Source of the DNA: Paracoccaceae bacterium
GTDB lineage: Bacteria; Pseudomonadota; Alphaproteobacteria; Rhodobacterales; Rhodobacteraceae
Length of the DNA: 64,000 bases
Reading direction: 5' to 3'
Assembly: GCA_021647745.1 (NCBI GenBank)
Contig: JAKIUB010000003.1
Span: 71,560-135,559, forward strand
Made by a program: the position numbers and the translations under genes. Positions 53,375-61,700 of this stretch are shown in pieces (the stretch's first letter is position 1; the number at the start of each line of letters is the position of its first letter). Below the pieces are notes generated by a model. That model was given only the letters and a program-made list of their open reading frames with translations. It searched no databases and was not told where the DNA came from.

Positions 53375-55274
53375 TGATAAACCAACCAAAACCGTAATTA
53401 AACAGGGGCTGACCCGGCGCGACGTGCTGACAGGCCCGGCGGCTGTCGGGGCTGTGGGAGCGCTGGCCGCTGCGGCGGTGGGCATGTCGGCCTCGCCGGC
53501 GATGGCGGCGCCTGATAAAGGCAATGTCGGTCCTGGCGAGCTGGATGAGTATTACGGCTTCTGGTCTTCGGGTCAGGCGGGCGAAGTGCGGATCATGGGG
53601 GTGCCCTCGATGCGCGAGTTGATGCGGATACCCGTGTTTAACCGTGATTCCGCCACCGGCTGGGGCGACACCAATGAATCCCTCAAAATCCTGACCGACG
53701 GGCTGATGCCGGAAACCAAGGAATTTCTGGCCAAGCGCGGCAAGCGGGATTATGAAAACGGCGATTTGCACCACCCGCATATGTCGTTTACCGATGGCAC
53801 CTATGATGGCCGCTATCTGTTTATGAACGACAAGGCCAACACCCGCGTGGCGCGTATTCGCTGCGATGTGATGAAGCCGGATAAAATTATCCAGATCCCG
53901 AATGCCTCGGCAATTCACGGGCTGCGTCCGCAAAAATTCCCGCGCACCGGCTATGTGTTTGCCAATGGCGAGCACCGGGTGCCGCTGGTGAATGACGGCA
54001 CCAATATGGATGATGTGGAAAACTATGTCGCCATTTTCACCGCCATTGACGGGGACACCATGGAGATCGCCTGGCAGGTGATGGTAACCGGCAATCTTGA
54101 CAACACCGATGCCGATTATCAGGGCCGTTATGCGATGTCGACATCCTATAACTCCGAAGGTGCTACAAATCTTGTCGGCATGATGGAAAGCGAGATGGAC
54201 CATGTGGTGGTGTTTGACATTGCCCGCATCGAAGCCGCCGTGGCTGCCGGTAATTTCGAGGTGCATAACGGTGTCAAGGTTCTGGATGGCCGCAAAGGTT
54301 CCGACCTGACGGTTTATATCCCGATTCCAAACTCGCCACACGGGGTAAATAGCGCGCCGGATGGCAAATATGTGATGATCAACGGCAAGCTGTCGCCAAC
54401 GGTATCCATCATTGAATGGGACAAAATCGAGGCCGTGTTTAACGGAGCCGAGCCGCGTTCGGCTGTGGTTGGTGAGCCGGAGCTGGGTCTTGGTCCGCTC
54501 CACACCGCGTTTAACGGCAAGGGCGAGGCTTACACCACGCTGTTTCTTGATAGCCAGATGGTGCATTGGGATATCGACAAAGCCATTCGCCTTTATAACG
54601 GCGAGGACGTGGACCCGATCATCCAGAAAACCGACGTGATGTATCAGCCCGGACATAACAGCACCTCGATGGGCGAAACCAAAGAGGCCGATGGCAAGTG
54701 GCTGGTATCGCTTAATAAATTCTCCAAAGACCGGTTCCTGAATGTGGGACCATTGAAGCCGGAGAATGACCAGTTGCTGAACATTCAGGACGGGGCGCTC
54801 GAAGTGGTGCATGACGGCCCGACCTTTGCCGAACCCCATGACGGCATCATTGTGCGCCGTGATATCGTCAACCCGCTGAATGTGTGGCCCACCGATGACC
54901 CGTTCTGGTCCGAGGCAACTGCGCAGGCCAAGGAAGATAATGTTGTGCTTGGCGATGACAGCGTAGTTATCCGCGAGGGTAACAAGGTGCGGGTTTACAT
55001 GTGGTCGGCCGCGCCGATGTTCTCGATGGAGGAATTCACCGTTAAACAAGGCGACGAGGTAACGGTCTATATTTCCAACATTGACGATGTGGATGACCTG
55101 ACCCACGGCTTCACCCTTGGGGATCACGGGGTTTGTTTCGAGGTGGCACCAATGGCGACTGCCTCTGCCACCTTTACCGCTGACCGCCCCGGCGTGCATT
55201 GGTTCTACTGCCAGTGGTTCTGCCACGCGCTCCACATGGAGATGCGCGGCCGGATGATGGTAGAGCCTGCATAG
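53367..55274 (+). CDS. nosZ: Nitrous-oxide reductase, clade I (Tat-exported)
   Basis: 635 residues. The Tat signal (TRRDVLTGP at 11-19, then a hydrophobic stretch to AMAAPD) places it in clade I. A beta-propeller binds CuZ through His such as those in DLHHPHMSFTDG, NEYGAHEP-like sites and EPHDGI; the C-terminal cupredoxin holds CuA with HGFTLGD, FYCQWFCHALHMEM (two Cys, His, Met). Reduces N2O to N2 in the periplasm. Full length, no frameshift. Confidence 0.97.
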   Translation: MADDKPTKTVIKQGLTRRDVLTGPAAVGAVGALAAAAVGMSASPAMAAPDKGNVGPGELDEYYGFWSSGQAGEVRIMGVPSMRELMRIPVFNRDSATGWGDTNESLKILTDGLMPETKEFLAKRGKRDYENGDLHHPHMSFTDGTYDGRYLFMNDKANTRVARIRCDVMKPDKIIQIPNASAIHGLRPQKFPRTGYVFANGEHRVPLVNDGTNMDDVENYVAIFTAIDGDTMEIAWQVMVTGNLDNTDADYQGRYAMSTSYNSEGATNLVGMMESEMDHVVVFDIARIEAAVAAGNFEVHNGVKVLDGRKGSDLTVYIPIPNSPHGVNSAPDGKYVMINGKLSPTVSIIEWDKIEAVFNGAEPRSAVVGEPELGLGPLHTAFNGKGEAYTTLFLDSQMVHWDIDKAIRLYNGEDVDPIIQKTDVMYQPGHNSTSMGETKEADGKWLVSLNKFSKDRFLNVGPLKPENDQLLNIQDGALEVVHDGPTFAEPHDGIIVRRDIVNPLNVWPTDDPFWSEATAQAKEDNVVLGDDSVVIREGNKVRVYMWSAAPMFSMEEFTVKQGDEVTVYISNIDDVDDLTHGFTLGDHGVCFEVAPMATASATFTADRPGVHWFYCQWFCHALHMEMRGRMMVEPA

Positions 55275-55283
55275 GGGCCTGAC

Positions 55284-56552
55284 ATGATCCGCGCGCTTGC
55301 TTTCTTTATCTTGCTGTTTCCGGCCTTGGCTGGTGCAGAAGAGGTGGCCGTGCCACCGGAAGCGGGCGCGCTGGTTATGGCGACTGAAAATGCCGGGGCG
55401 GGGGATATTCTCCGCCTCAGCGAAAATGCGCTTTATATCGGCGCAATAGAAATTTCGGTGCCGCTGACGATCATCGGCAATGGCGCCACGATAGACGGCC
55501 AAGGCACGGGTTCGGTGATTACGGTTACCGCTGAAAATGTCACCCTGCGGGACCTTACCGTGATCGGCTCCGGCTCGGGTGGCAATGGGCTGGATGCGGG
55601 AATTACGCTTAGCAAAACCGCCCACGGCGCGGTGGTCGAAGAAAATACCCTGATCGGAAACCTTGTCGGCATAGATGTGCACGGGGCCAATAATGCACTG
55701 ATTGCCCGAAATTACATCGAAGGCCGACAGGGCAAGCGCATGAATGATCGCGGCAACGGCATATATATATGGAATGCGCCGGGCACGCGGGTGATCGGCA
55801 ATGATGTGCGCTATGGGCGCGACGGGTTGTTTGTGAATGTCTCGCGCGATAACGAATTCATCGGCAACCGCTTTCGCGACCTGCGCTTTGCGGTGCATTA
55901 CATGTATGCCAATAACAGCACCGTTTCGGGCAATATCTCGGAGGGCAACCACCTTGGTTATGCGATCATGTATTCCAACAACGTGCAGATCGAGGGCAAT
56001 CTTTCCCGCAATGACCGCAACCACGGCATCATGATGAACTATACCAACCGGAGCGAGGTGCGAAACAACACCATCGAACAGGTAGAGGATAAATGCGTTT
56101 TCATCTATAATGCCCACCGTAATTCATTCAGTGGAAATGTGTTTGCGGGCTGCGGGATCGGCATTCACTTTACCGCCGGGTCCGAAAGAAACGCCCTGTC
56201 TGGCAATGCTTTTATCGGCAACCGCACACAGGTAAAATATGTCGGCTCCAAATGGGTGGAATGGAGCCGGGAGGGCCGTGGAAACTATTGGTCCGACCAC
56301 AGCGCCTTTGACCTTGATGCAAACGGCATAGCCGATAGCGCCTATCGCCCGAATGACATCATGGACCAGATCCTCTGGCGCCAACCCGCAGCCAAATCCT
56401 TGCTCGGCTCACCGGCGGTGCAGTTGATCCGCTGGTCCCAATCGGCTTTTCCGGCCATGCTGCCCGGCGGTGTGATTGACAGTTTTCCGCTGATGGCCCC
56501 GCTTCTTCCCGCCATTCCGCAATGGCCGGCCACCGCGCAAAGGACAGATTGA
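55284..56552 (+). CDS. nosD: Periplasmic copper-site maturation protein NosD
   Basis: 422 residues. Sec signal (ALAFFILLFPALAGA-EE), then a right-handed beta-helix of repeated segments (NALIARNYIEGR, NNVQIEGNLSRNDRNHGI, RSEVRNNTIEQ), the CASH/parallel-helix pattern of NosD. Works with the NosFY ABC transporter in building the CuZ site. The C-terminus (LLGSPAVQLIRWSQSAFPAML) is the conserved tail. Ten bases after nosZ. Confidence 0.95.
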   Translation: MIRALAFFILLFPALAGAEEVAVPPEAGALVMATENAGAGDILRLSENALYIGAIEISVPLTIIGNGATIDGQGTGSVITVTAENVTLRDLTVIGSGSGGNGLDAGITLSKTAHGAVVEENTLIGNLVGIDVHGANNALIARNYIEGRQGKRMNDRGNGIYIWNAPGTRVIGNDVRYGRDGLFVNVSRDNEFIGNRFRDLRFAVHYMYANNSTVSGNISEGNHLGYAIMYSNNVQIEGNLSRNDRNHGIMMNYTNRSEVRNNTIEQVEDKCVFIYNAHRNSFSGNVFAGCGIGIHFTAGSERNALSGNAFIGNRTQVKYVGSKWVEWSREGRGNYWSDHSAFDLDANGIADSAYRPNDIMDQILWRQPAAKSLLGSPAVQLIRWSQSAFPAMLPGGVIDSFPLMAPLLPAIPQWPATAQRTD

Positions 56553-56553
56553 T

Positions 56554-57453
56554 ATGACCGCGCTTTTACTGGAAAACGTAACCAAAACCTTTGGCAAGCT
56601 TGCGGCGGTGCGCGGCATTGACCTGAAGGTGGATGCTGGCGAGCGGGTGGCGCTGCTTGGCCATAACGGGGCCGGTAAATCCACCTCCTTGCGGATGGTT
56701 TTGGGGCTGACACCGCTGACATCGGGCCGGATCGATGTGCTGGGCCACGCGCCCGGTTCCCGTGCGGCCCGTGCGCTGACCGGATACCTGCCCGAGAATG
56801 TGGCCTTTCACGCTGCGCTGACCGCCCGTGAGCAGCTGCACCACTTTGCCCGGCTGAAATCGGTAAAAACCGCCCTTGCGGACGAGCTGCTGGAGCGGGT
56901 CGGGCTTGGCCATGCCCTCAACCGGCGGATCCGCACCTATTCCAAAGGCATGCGCCAAAGGGTGGGGCTGGCACAGGCGCTGCTCGGCCAGCCGGCACTG
57001 GCGCTGCTGGATGAGCCAACCTCGGGGCTGGACCCGATTTCGCGCCATGATTTTTATGATATTGTTGATGATCTCGCCAAAGGTGGCACCGCTGTTTTGC
57101 TTTCCTCCCACGCGCTGACCGATCTGGAAACCCGCACCGACCGGATCGCGATCATGAGCAAGGGCAAGCTGGTGGCCAATGCCAGCCTGCCCGAGCTGCG
57201 CGCCGAAGCCCGTCTGCCGGTCCGGCTTGAAATCACCACCAGCCCGGATGCCACTGAGCGGATATCCGCCTCGCTGGGTGGCACAAGGATGAACGGGCAA
57301 AAGCTTTGGCTGACCTGCAAGCAGGATGAAAAAATGGCGCGGCTGGGGCAGATACTGGCTTTGGGCGGCGCGGTGCGCGATGTGGATGTCACCCCGGCCA
57401 GCCTTGAAGAGCTTTATCGCCACTATTCCGGCCATAATCTGGAGGCCCCGTAA
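56554..57453 (+). CDS. nosF: ABC transporter ATPase NosF
   Basis: 299 residues. Walker A GHNGAGKST (36-44), Q-loop region, degenerate signature YSKGMRQRVGLAQALL, Walker B LALLDEPTSGLDP and a switch His in SSHALTDL. Pairs with NosY to supply a sulfur species or drive assembly of the Cu4S site of NosZ. Starts two bases after nosD and ends at the base before nosY. Confidence 0.96.
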   Translation: MTALLLENVTKTFGKLAAVRGIDLKVDAGERVALLGHNGAGKSTSLRMVLGLTPLTSGRIDVLGHAPGSRAARALTGYLPENVAFHAALTAREQLHHFARLKSVKTALADELLERVGLGHALNRRIRTYSKGMRQRVGLAQALLGQPALALLDEPTSGLDPISRHDFYDIVDDLAKGGTAVLLSSHALTDLETRTDRIAIMSKGKLVANASLPELRAEARLPVRLEITTSPDATERISASLGGTRMNGQKLWLTCKQDEKMARLGQILALGGAVRDVDVTPASLEELYRHYSGHNLEAP

Positions 57454-58275
57454 ATGCTTTCCGTTTTCACCATCGCCCGTCAGGAGCTGCTTTTGGCGCG
57501 GCGCAATATGTGGGTGGCAACCTCGGTTATTCTGATGGGGCTGTTTACCACAGTGCTCACATTGGCCGGAGATGCGCCCAGCGGCACCCTCGGGGTGGAT
57601 CCGCTGTTGGTTGCCACCACCTCGATCACCACACTGTCGGTCTATCTTGTGCCGCTGATCGGGCTGTTGCTGTCATTTGATGCGATTTCCGGGGAATCCG
57701 AGCGCGGCACGCTGGCCCTCAGCCTTACCTATCCGCTATCGCGCGGCGAAATACTGCTTGGCAAGTTTCTGGCACATTTTCTGGTGCTGGGCTTTGCCAT
57801 TGCGGTTGGTCTGGGGCTGGCGGCGGTGCTTGTCATCTGGAAACACGGCATGGAAGATCTCTCTTTTGCCCCGTTGCTCAAGCTGTTTGTCACCGCACAG
57901 GCGCTGGGTGCGGCTTTTCTCGGGCTGGGGTATCTGGTCTCGGCCATGGTGCGCCAAACGGGTGTGGCATCGGGGATCGTGATTATCATTTGGCTGGTCA
58001 GTGTGGTACTCTATGATCTGGCGCTGCTCGGCGCGCTGGTTGCCGATAACGGGGGCAGCTTTACCAAAAACCTGTTTCCGTTTCTTTTGGTTGCCAACCC
58101 GGCGGATGCTTTCCGGCTGATTAACATGCCCGATGTTTCGGTCCCGGTGCTTTCTTCGGGGCTGGGTGCAGCCGGCGGAGCGTCGGGGCTGGCCGGGCAG
58201 GTTACCTCGCTGCTGCTATGGCCGTTTACCACATTATTTGCCGCTTGGCTTGCTCTTAGAAAGGTTGAACCATGA
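57454..58275 (+). CDS. nosY: ABC transporter permease NosY
   Basis: 273 residues, about six membrane helices. ABC-2 type; begins MLSVFTIARQELLLARRNMWV, with the conserved FDAISGESERGTLALSLTYPLSRGEILLGKF stretch (in part GESERGTLALSLTYPLSR). Partner of NosF. Stop overlaps nosL by four bases (ATGA). Confidence 0.94.
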   Translation: MLSVFTIARQELLLARRNMWVATSVILMGLFTTVLTLAGDAPSGTLGVDPLLVATTSITTLSVYLVPLIGLLLSFDAISGESERGTLALSLTYPLSRGEILLGKFLAHFLVLGFAIAVGLGLAAVLVIWKHGMEDLSFAPLLKLFVTAQALGAAFLGLGYLVSAMVRQTGVASGIVIIIWLVSVVLYDLALLGALVADNGGSFTKNLFPFLLVANPADAFRLINMPDVSVPVLSSGLGAAGGASGLAGQVTSLLLWPFTTLFAAWLALRKVEP

Positions 58276-58838
58276 GAATCGGAATATTCGCCACCCTCGC
58301 CTTTTTAGCTCTTGTCGCCTGCAAGGACGAGGAGAGTGCCGCCCTCCCCGAAGCCTCAATGCTGACCGAAGAGGCCATGGGCTATTACTGCCAAATGAAC
58401 CTGTTGGCCCATGAAGGCCCGAAAGCACAGGCCCATCTTGCGGGGCAAGAGTTTCCTTTATGGTTCAGTCAGGTACGAGACGGGGTGGCCTATCTGAAAT
58501 CTCCCGAGCAAAGCGCCGAGATCAGGGTGATATACGTCAATGACATGGGCGAGGCGGAAAGCTGGGCCGAGCCGGGAATTGATAACTGGATCAATGCCGT
58601 CGATGCTTTTTATGTTGTTGGATCAAGCGCCATTGGCGGCATGGGGGCGCCCGAACTGGTGCCCTTTTCCGAACGGGCCGAGGCGGAAAAATATGCGGGC
58701 GAGCATGGTGGAGAGATCATGCAACTGGGCGATATTCCCATGGAGATGGTGCTGTCACCCGTGGATACAAGCCCGATGGATATGGAAGAAATGGGCATGA
58801 CCCCGATGGATATGGAGAAAATGGATGGCAACCCGTAG
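58272..58838 (+). CDS. nosL: Copper chaperone lipoprotein NosL with Met-rich tail
   Basis: 188 residues. Lipobox LALVAC with Cys 17 gives an outer-membrane or inner-membrane lipid anchor. The NosL core follows: YYCQMNLLAHEGPKAQ with the Cu-binding Cys and Met, then FSQVRDGVAYL and FYVVGSSAIGGMGAPELVPFS. The last 30 residues hold a duplicated Met/Asp motif (SPMDMEEMGM, TPMDMEKMDG) not usual in NosL, a plausible extra Cu(I) site. Delivers Cu to NosZ. Its end overlaps nosX by 14 bases. Confidence 0.93.
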   Translation: MRIGIFATLAFLALVACKDEESAALPEASMLTEEAMGYYCQMNLLAHEGPKAQAHLAGQEFPLWFSQVRDGVAYLKSPEQSAEIRVIYVNDMGEAESWAEPGIDNWINAVDAFYVVGSSAIGGMGAPELVPFSERAEAEKYAGEHGGEIMQLGDIPMEMVLSPVDTSPMDMEEMGMTPMDMEKMDGNP

Positions 58839-59724
58839 ACGTATCTTGAAAATTCTGGCAGGCGGCGCGCTTGCTTCTGTTGCCGGATTTGCCGCAGGTG
58901 CATCGCCAACCCTTGCCCGATGGCAAGGGGTTGTGCTTGGCGCCGAGGCCGATATCCGCCTTGATCACCCCGATGCTGCCCGGCTTTTGGAGCGGGCCGT
59001 GCAGGAAATTTACCGGCTGGAGCGCCTGTTCAGCCTGTATCGGCCCGATAGCGAACTGGTGCGCCTTAACCGTGATGGCAGGCTGGGCGCGCCAAGCTTC
59101 GAGATGCTTGAATTGCTGTCGCTCAGCGGCGCGGTTCATTTTCGTACCCAAGGCGCGTTTGACCCGACTGTGCAATCGCTATGGGCAACCTATGCCCGCG
59201 CCGCCAGCGCCGGCCAGCGGCCTGATGCGGCAATGCTCAAAGCCGCGCTTGCCCGCACCGGCTGGCAATATGTGCGGGTGGCCACGGCTGAAATCAGTTT
59301 TGCGCGGCCCGGCGTTATGCTGACCCTGAATGGCATCGCCCAAGGCTATATCGCGGATAAGGTTTCTGCGCTGCTACGGGGCGAAGGAGTGGAAAATGTG
59401 CTGATCAATACCGGCGAGATCATGGCGATGGGCCAAACGCCCGCAGGCGAAGGCTGGCCGGTCAGGCTTCAGGGGCAGGCCCGCGCGCTCAGCAATTTTG
59501 CGGTTGCCACCTCGGCCCCGCGCGGCAGCCTGATCGGCGCTGACAGCAGCCTCGGCCATATTCTTGACCCACGCACCGGCCTTCCCGGTGGGGTATGGCG
59601 CGAGGTTAGCGTTATTTCAAAAAGCGCCGCGATTGCCGACGGGCTTTCGACGGGCTTTTGCCTGATGGACGAGAGCCGGATCGCGGCGGCAAAAGGTGCC
59701 GATGAAGTACTCCTGCGCGCTTGA
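58825..59724 (+). CDS. nosX: NosX, ApbE-type FAD:protein FMN transferase
   Basis: 299 residues with a Tat-like signal (TRRRILKILAGGALASV). The ApbE fold shows a Glu-Arg-Leu-Phe helix (YRLERLFSLYRPDSEL), FDPTVQSLWATY, and NTGEIMAMG with Asn/Thr of the Mg-FAD site, then HILDPRTGLP. Probably attaches FMN to NosR at its SGAT site. Last gene of nosRZDFYLX; insertion debris follows within 90 bases. Confidence 0.93.
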   Translation: MATRRRILKILAGGALASVAGFAAGASPTLARWQGVVLGAEADIRLDHPDAARLLERAVQEIYRLERLFSLYRPDSELVRLNRDGRLGAPSFEMLELLSLSGAVHFRTQGAFDPTVQSLWATYARAASAGQRPDAAMLKAALARTGWQYVRVATAEISFARPGVMLTLNGIAQGYIADKVSALLRGEGVENVLINTGEIMAMGQTPAGEGWPVRLQGQARALSNFAVATSAPRGSLIGADSSLGHILDPRTGLPGGVWREVSVISKSAAIADGLSTGFCLMDESRIAAAKGADEVLLRA

Positions 59725-59814
59725 ACATTCGGATGGCAGGGTGATCCCGGAGGTGGCTCCTTAAAAACCGGAGAGTTGATTAAGGTGTATCCCCCCACGA
59801 CGAAGATACAGAAG

Positions 59815-59867
59815 TTTTAGACCGGCTTATTAGCCGCAGCTTTGCTTGGTCCGGATTTCTTGTTCAC
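59815..59867 (-). pseudogene. Possible N-terminal relic of an IS3-type transposase OrfA
   Basis: On the minus strand a GTG at 59867 with GGAG before it reads MNKKSGPSKAAANKPV and then a stop. This resembles the beginning of a common IS3-family OrfA (KKSGPSKAAxxKPVKDIRR), cut off where DIRR should follow. The call is by memory of such proteins and is tentative. 59725-59814 shows nothing recognisable. Confidence 0.35.
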
Positions 59868-60018
59868 CTCCACTCCTTGATGGTACGGTGAACCGGAAAT
59901 CCTCGGTTGGCTAAACCTCAAATCTGTCCCACGAGTACTGACGTCAGACACACTTTGGACCTGTCGCGGAATTGTGCCGCTCCTTTAACCGCGCATTATG
60001 CGCAAAAGGAGAAACGAT

Positions 60019-60517
60019 ATGGCATCACAACATACAGCAGAATTCAGACAGGAAAGGTCATCTACAAGACATCTGCCTTCTCGGGCATGCGCGCATGCCC
60101 TGCCAGGTGATAGATGGCCGAAACCAAAAGGGCGCGGAGGCTGCCTTCGACTTTTCATTGAAGCTTACGGGGCAAAATACGATCGGGCGACTGCCAAATT
60201 GATCAAGGACCGGGATGTGCTGCTGAACTTCTATGACTTTCCCGCCGAGCATTGGAAACACATCCGGACCAGTAATCCAATCGAGAGCACCTTTGCCTCG
60301 GTGCGCCATCGAACCAAGAAAACCAAGGGCTGCCTGAGCCGGAAAACCGCACTGGCCATGACCTACAAGCTGATGATGTCCGCCAAAAAGAAATGGCGAA
60401 AACTCGACGGTGCAAACCGGTTACCCGAAATTATTAACGGGGTTGAGTTCAAGCAACATGATCAAGCAACATAAACATGCCGCCTGATTAACACGTCACC
60501 AACTTTCGGGCATAGCT
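60019..60517 (+). mobile_element. Mosaic IS remnant: IS3-type start joined to IS256-type transposase end, copy 2
   Basis: ATG 60019 (after AAAGGAG) begins MASQHTAEFRQE, like an IS3-family OrfA start, but the similarity ends within 15 codons. From about 60105 the sequence matches an IS256/Mutator transposase C-terminal third, spread over shifting frames: MAETK, then GAEAAFDF, then LFIEAYGAKYDRATAKLIKD, FYDFPAEHWKHIRTSNPIES, VRHRTKKTKGCLSRKTALAM and LPEIINGVEFK. The end (GGGCATAGCT, 60517) equals that of the remnant at 624-823 in opposite orientation. No intact transposase. Confidence 0.75.
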
Positions 60518-60696
60518 CTGGTTCAGGAGTAAGAAAATTTCATACGAAACCCTTGATGTAGTATGTGGTAATACTATAGCTTTGGCTTTCTGGTCGGCCA
60601 TTGGCTTTAAACCCTCTTTTATCAATTTGCTAAAACCGGTCGACCCAAATAGTCGCGCAGGCGCACACAAAAAGGAAGAATGACCCTTTGTCAGCC

Positions 60697-60931
60697 ATGA
60701 TCTCCGAAACCGCCCTCAGCCATATCGCGAACTACTTTTCAGTATCCGTTGATCAAGTCACTCCCGCCACCGTTGCCTGCAATATAGAAGGCTGGGATTC
60801 CATGGCCTAATGCCGAGATCATTCTCGGGTTGGAAGAGGTGCTTGAATGTGAGCTGGACCCGGAAGACCTTTTCGAGCTGAAAAATGTTGGCCGCCTGAT
60901 CGCTGTTTCTGAAAAACACCCGGCCAGCTGA
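60697..60931 (+). pseudogene. Acyl carrier protein gene, frameshifted
   Basis: ISETALSHIANYFSVSVDQV and then GWDSMA (phosphopantetheine Ser in DSM) are followed by TAA. One extra T at about 60811 moves the rest to another frame, which reads NAEIILGLEEVLECELDPED and LFELKNVGRLIAVSEKHPAS, a complete ACP C-terminal half. Removing one base restores a roughly 78-residue ACP of the kind seen in surface-glycan or lipid clusters. 60518-60687 upstream holds no gene. A sequencing error cannot be excluded. Confidence 0.75.
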
Positions 60932-60966
60932 TTTAGACGAACTTGCACCAAGAGGAGCACAGCACC

Positions 60967-61700
60967 ATGGACAGAAATTTGATATTTGACCTCGGGTTCC
61001 ACAACGGCTCGGATACCCGGTTTTACCTTGGTAAGGGGTTTCGGGTTATTGCGCTGGAGGCCAATCCGGATTTGGTGGAAAAGGGCGCGCAAGATTTCCA
61101 AAAAGAGATCGAGTCCGGTCAGTTGACCCTCGTAAACCGGGCTATAACAGCGCAAACCGGTGCGGGGCCGGTGTCATTTTATGTGAATGACGAAAAAGAC
61201 GACTGGAGCAGCACCCGCAAGGACTGGCGGAGAAGGGTGGCCATGCCGCGCGCCAAATCACGGTGGAGTCTATCACTCTGGACGCGATGACAGAAGAATT
61301 TGGCCATCCCTATTATGTAAAATGTGATATCGAGGGCGAAGATCGGACATTTATCGACTAGGTCACCCAAACAGATGGCAAGCCGAAATTTCTCTCGGTT
61401 GAAGGTGGTGGCCCTTACTATCTACGCAGGCTTACGGATGCCGGATATAGCAAATTCCAGATCGTCAATCAGATCCTGCACTTCACCAAAAGGTGCCCCG
61501 AGCCGTCTCGCGTGGGGAAATATTTCGAGACCCGCTTCACCAATGTGATGAGCGGCCTGTTTGGCGAAGAGTTGCCGCAGGACCGTTGGTGGTCCGCCGG
61601 GAAAACGAACGACGTGCTCGATAAGTTCAAGCAGCTCAGAGCAATCGACCGTGAAATGGCACCGGGCTGGGTGGACCTCCATGCCATGCGGGAAGATTAG
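60967..61700 (+). pseudogene. FkbM-type methyltransferase gene with frameshift and internal stop
   Basis: The first 85 or so residues (NLIFDLGFHNGSDTRFYLGKG, IALEANPDLVEKG, NRAITAQTGAGPVSFYVN) match FkbM SAM-dependent methyltransferases. A frame change near 61228 then leads to EKGGHAARQITVESITLDAM and YVKCDIEGEDRTFID, a TAG at 61360-61362, and a long intact continuation (PKFLSVEGGGPYYLRRLTDAG...VDLHAMRED) to 61700. Two lesions make it a pseudogene in this assembly. Probably once decorated a surface sugar or polyketide. Its end overlaps the opposite gene by four bases. Confidence 0.78.

Noticed and set aside
53364..56117. Minus-strand open frame of 917 codons opposite nosZ and nosD
   Set aside because: Same cause. 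The nos genes on the plus strand have full motifs and overlapping starts; the mirror frame has none.
59469..59798. Minus-strand 109-codon frame over the end of nosX
   Set aside because: Shadow of nosX; no homology or ribosome site.
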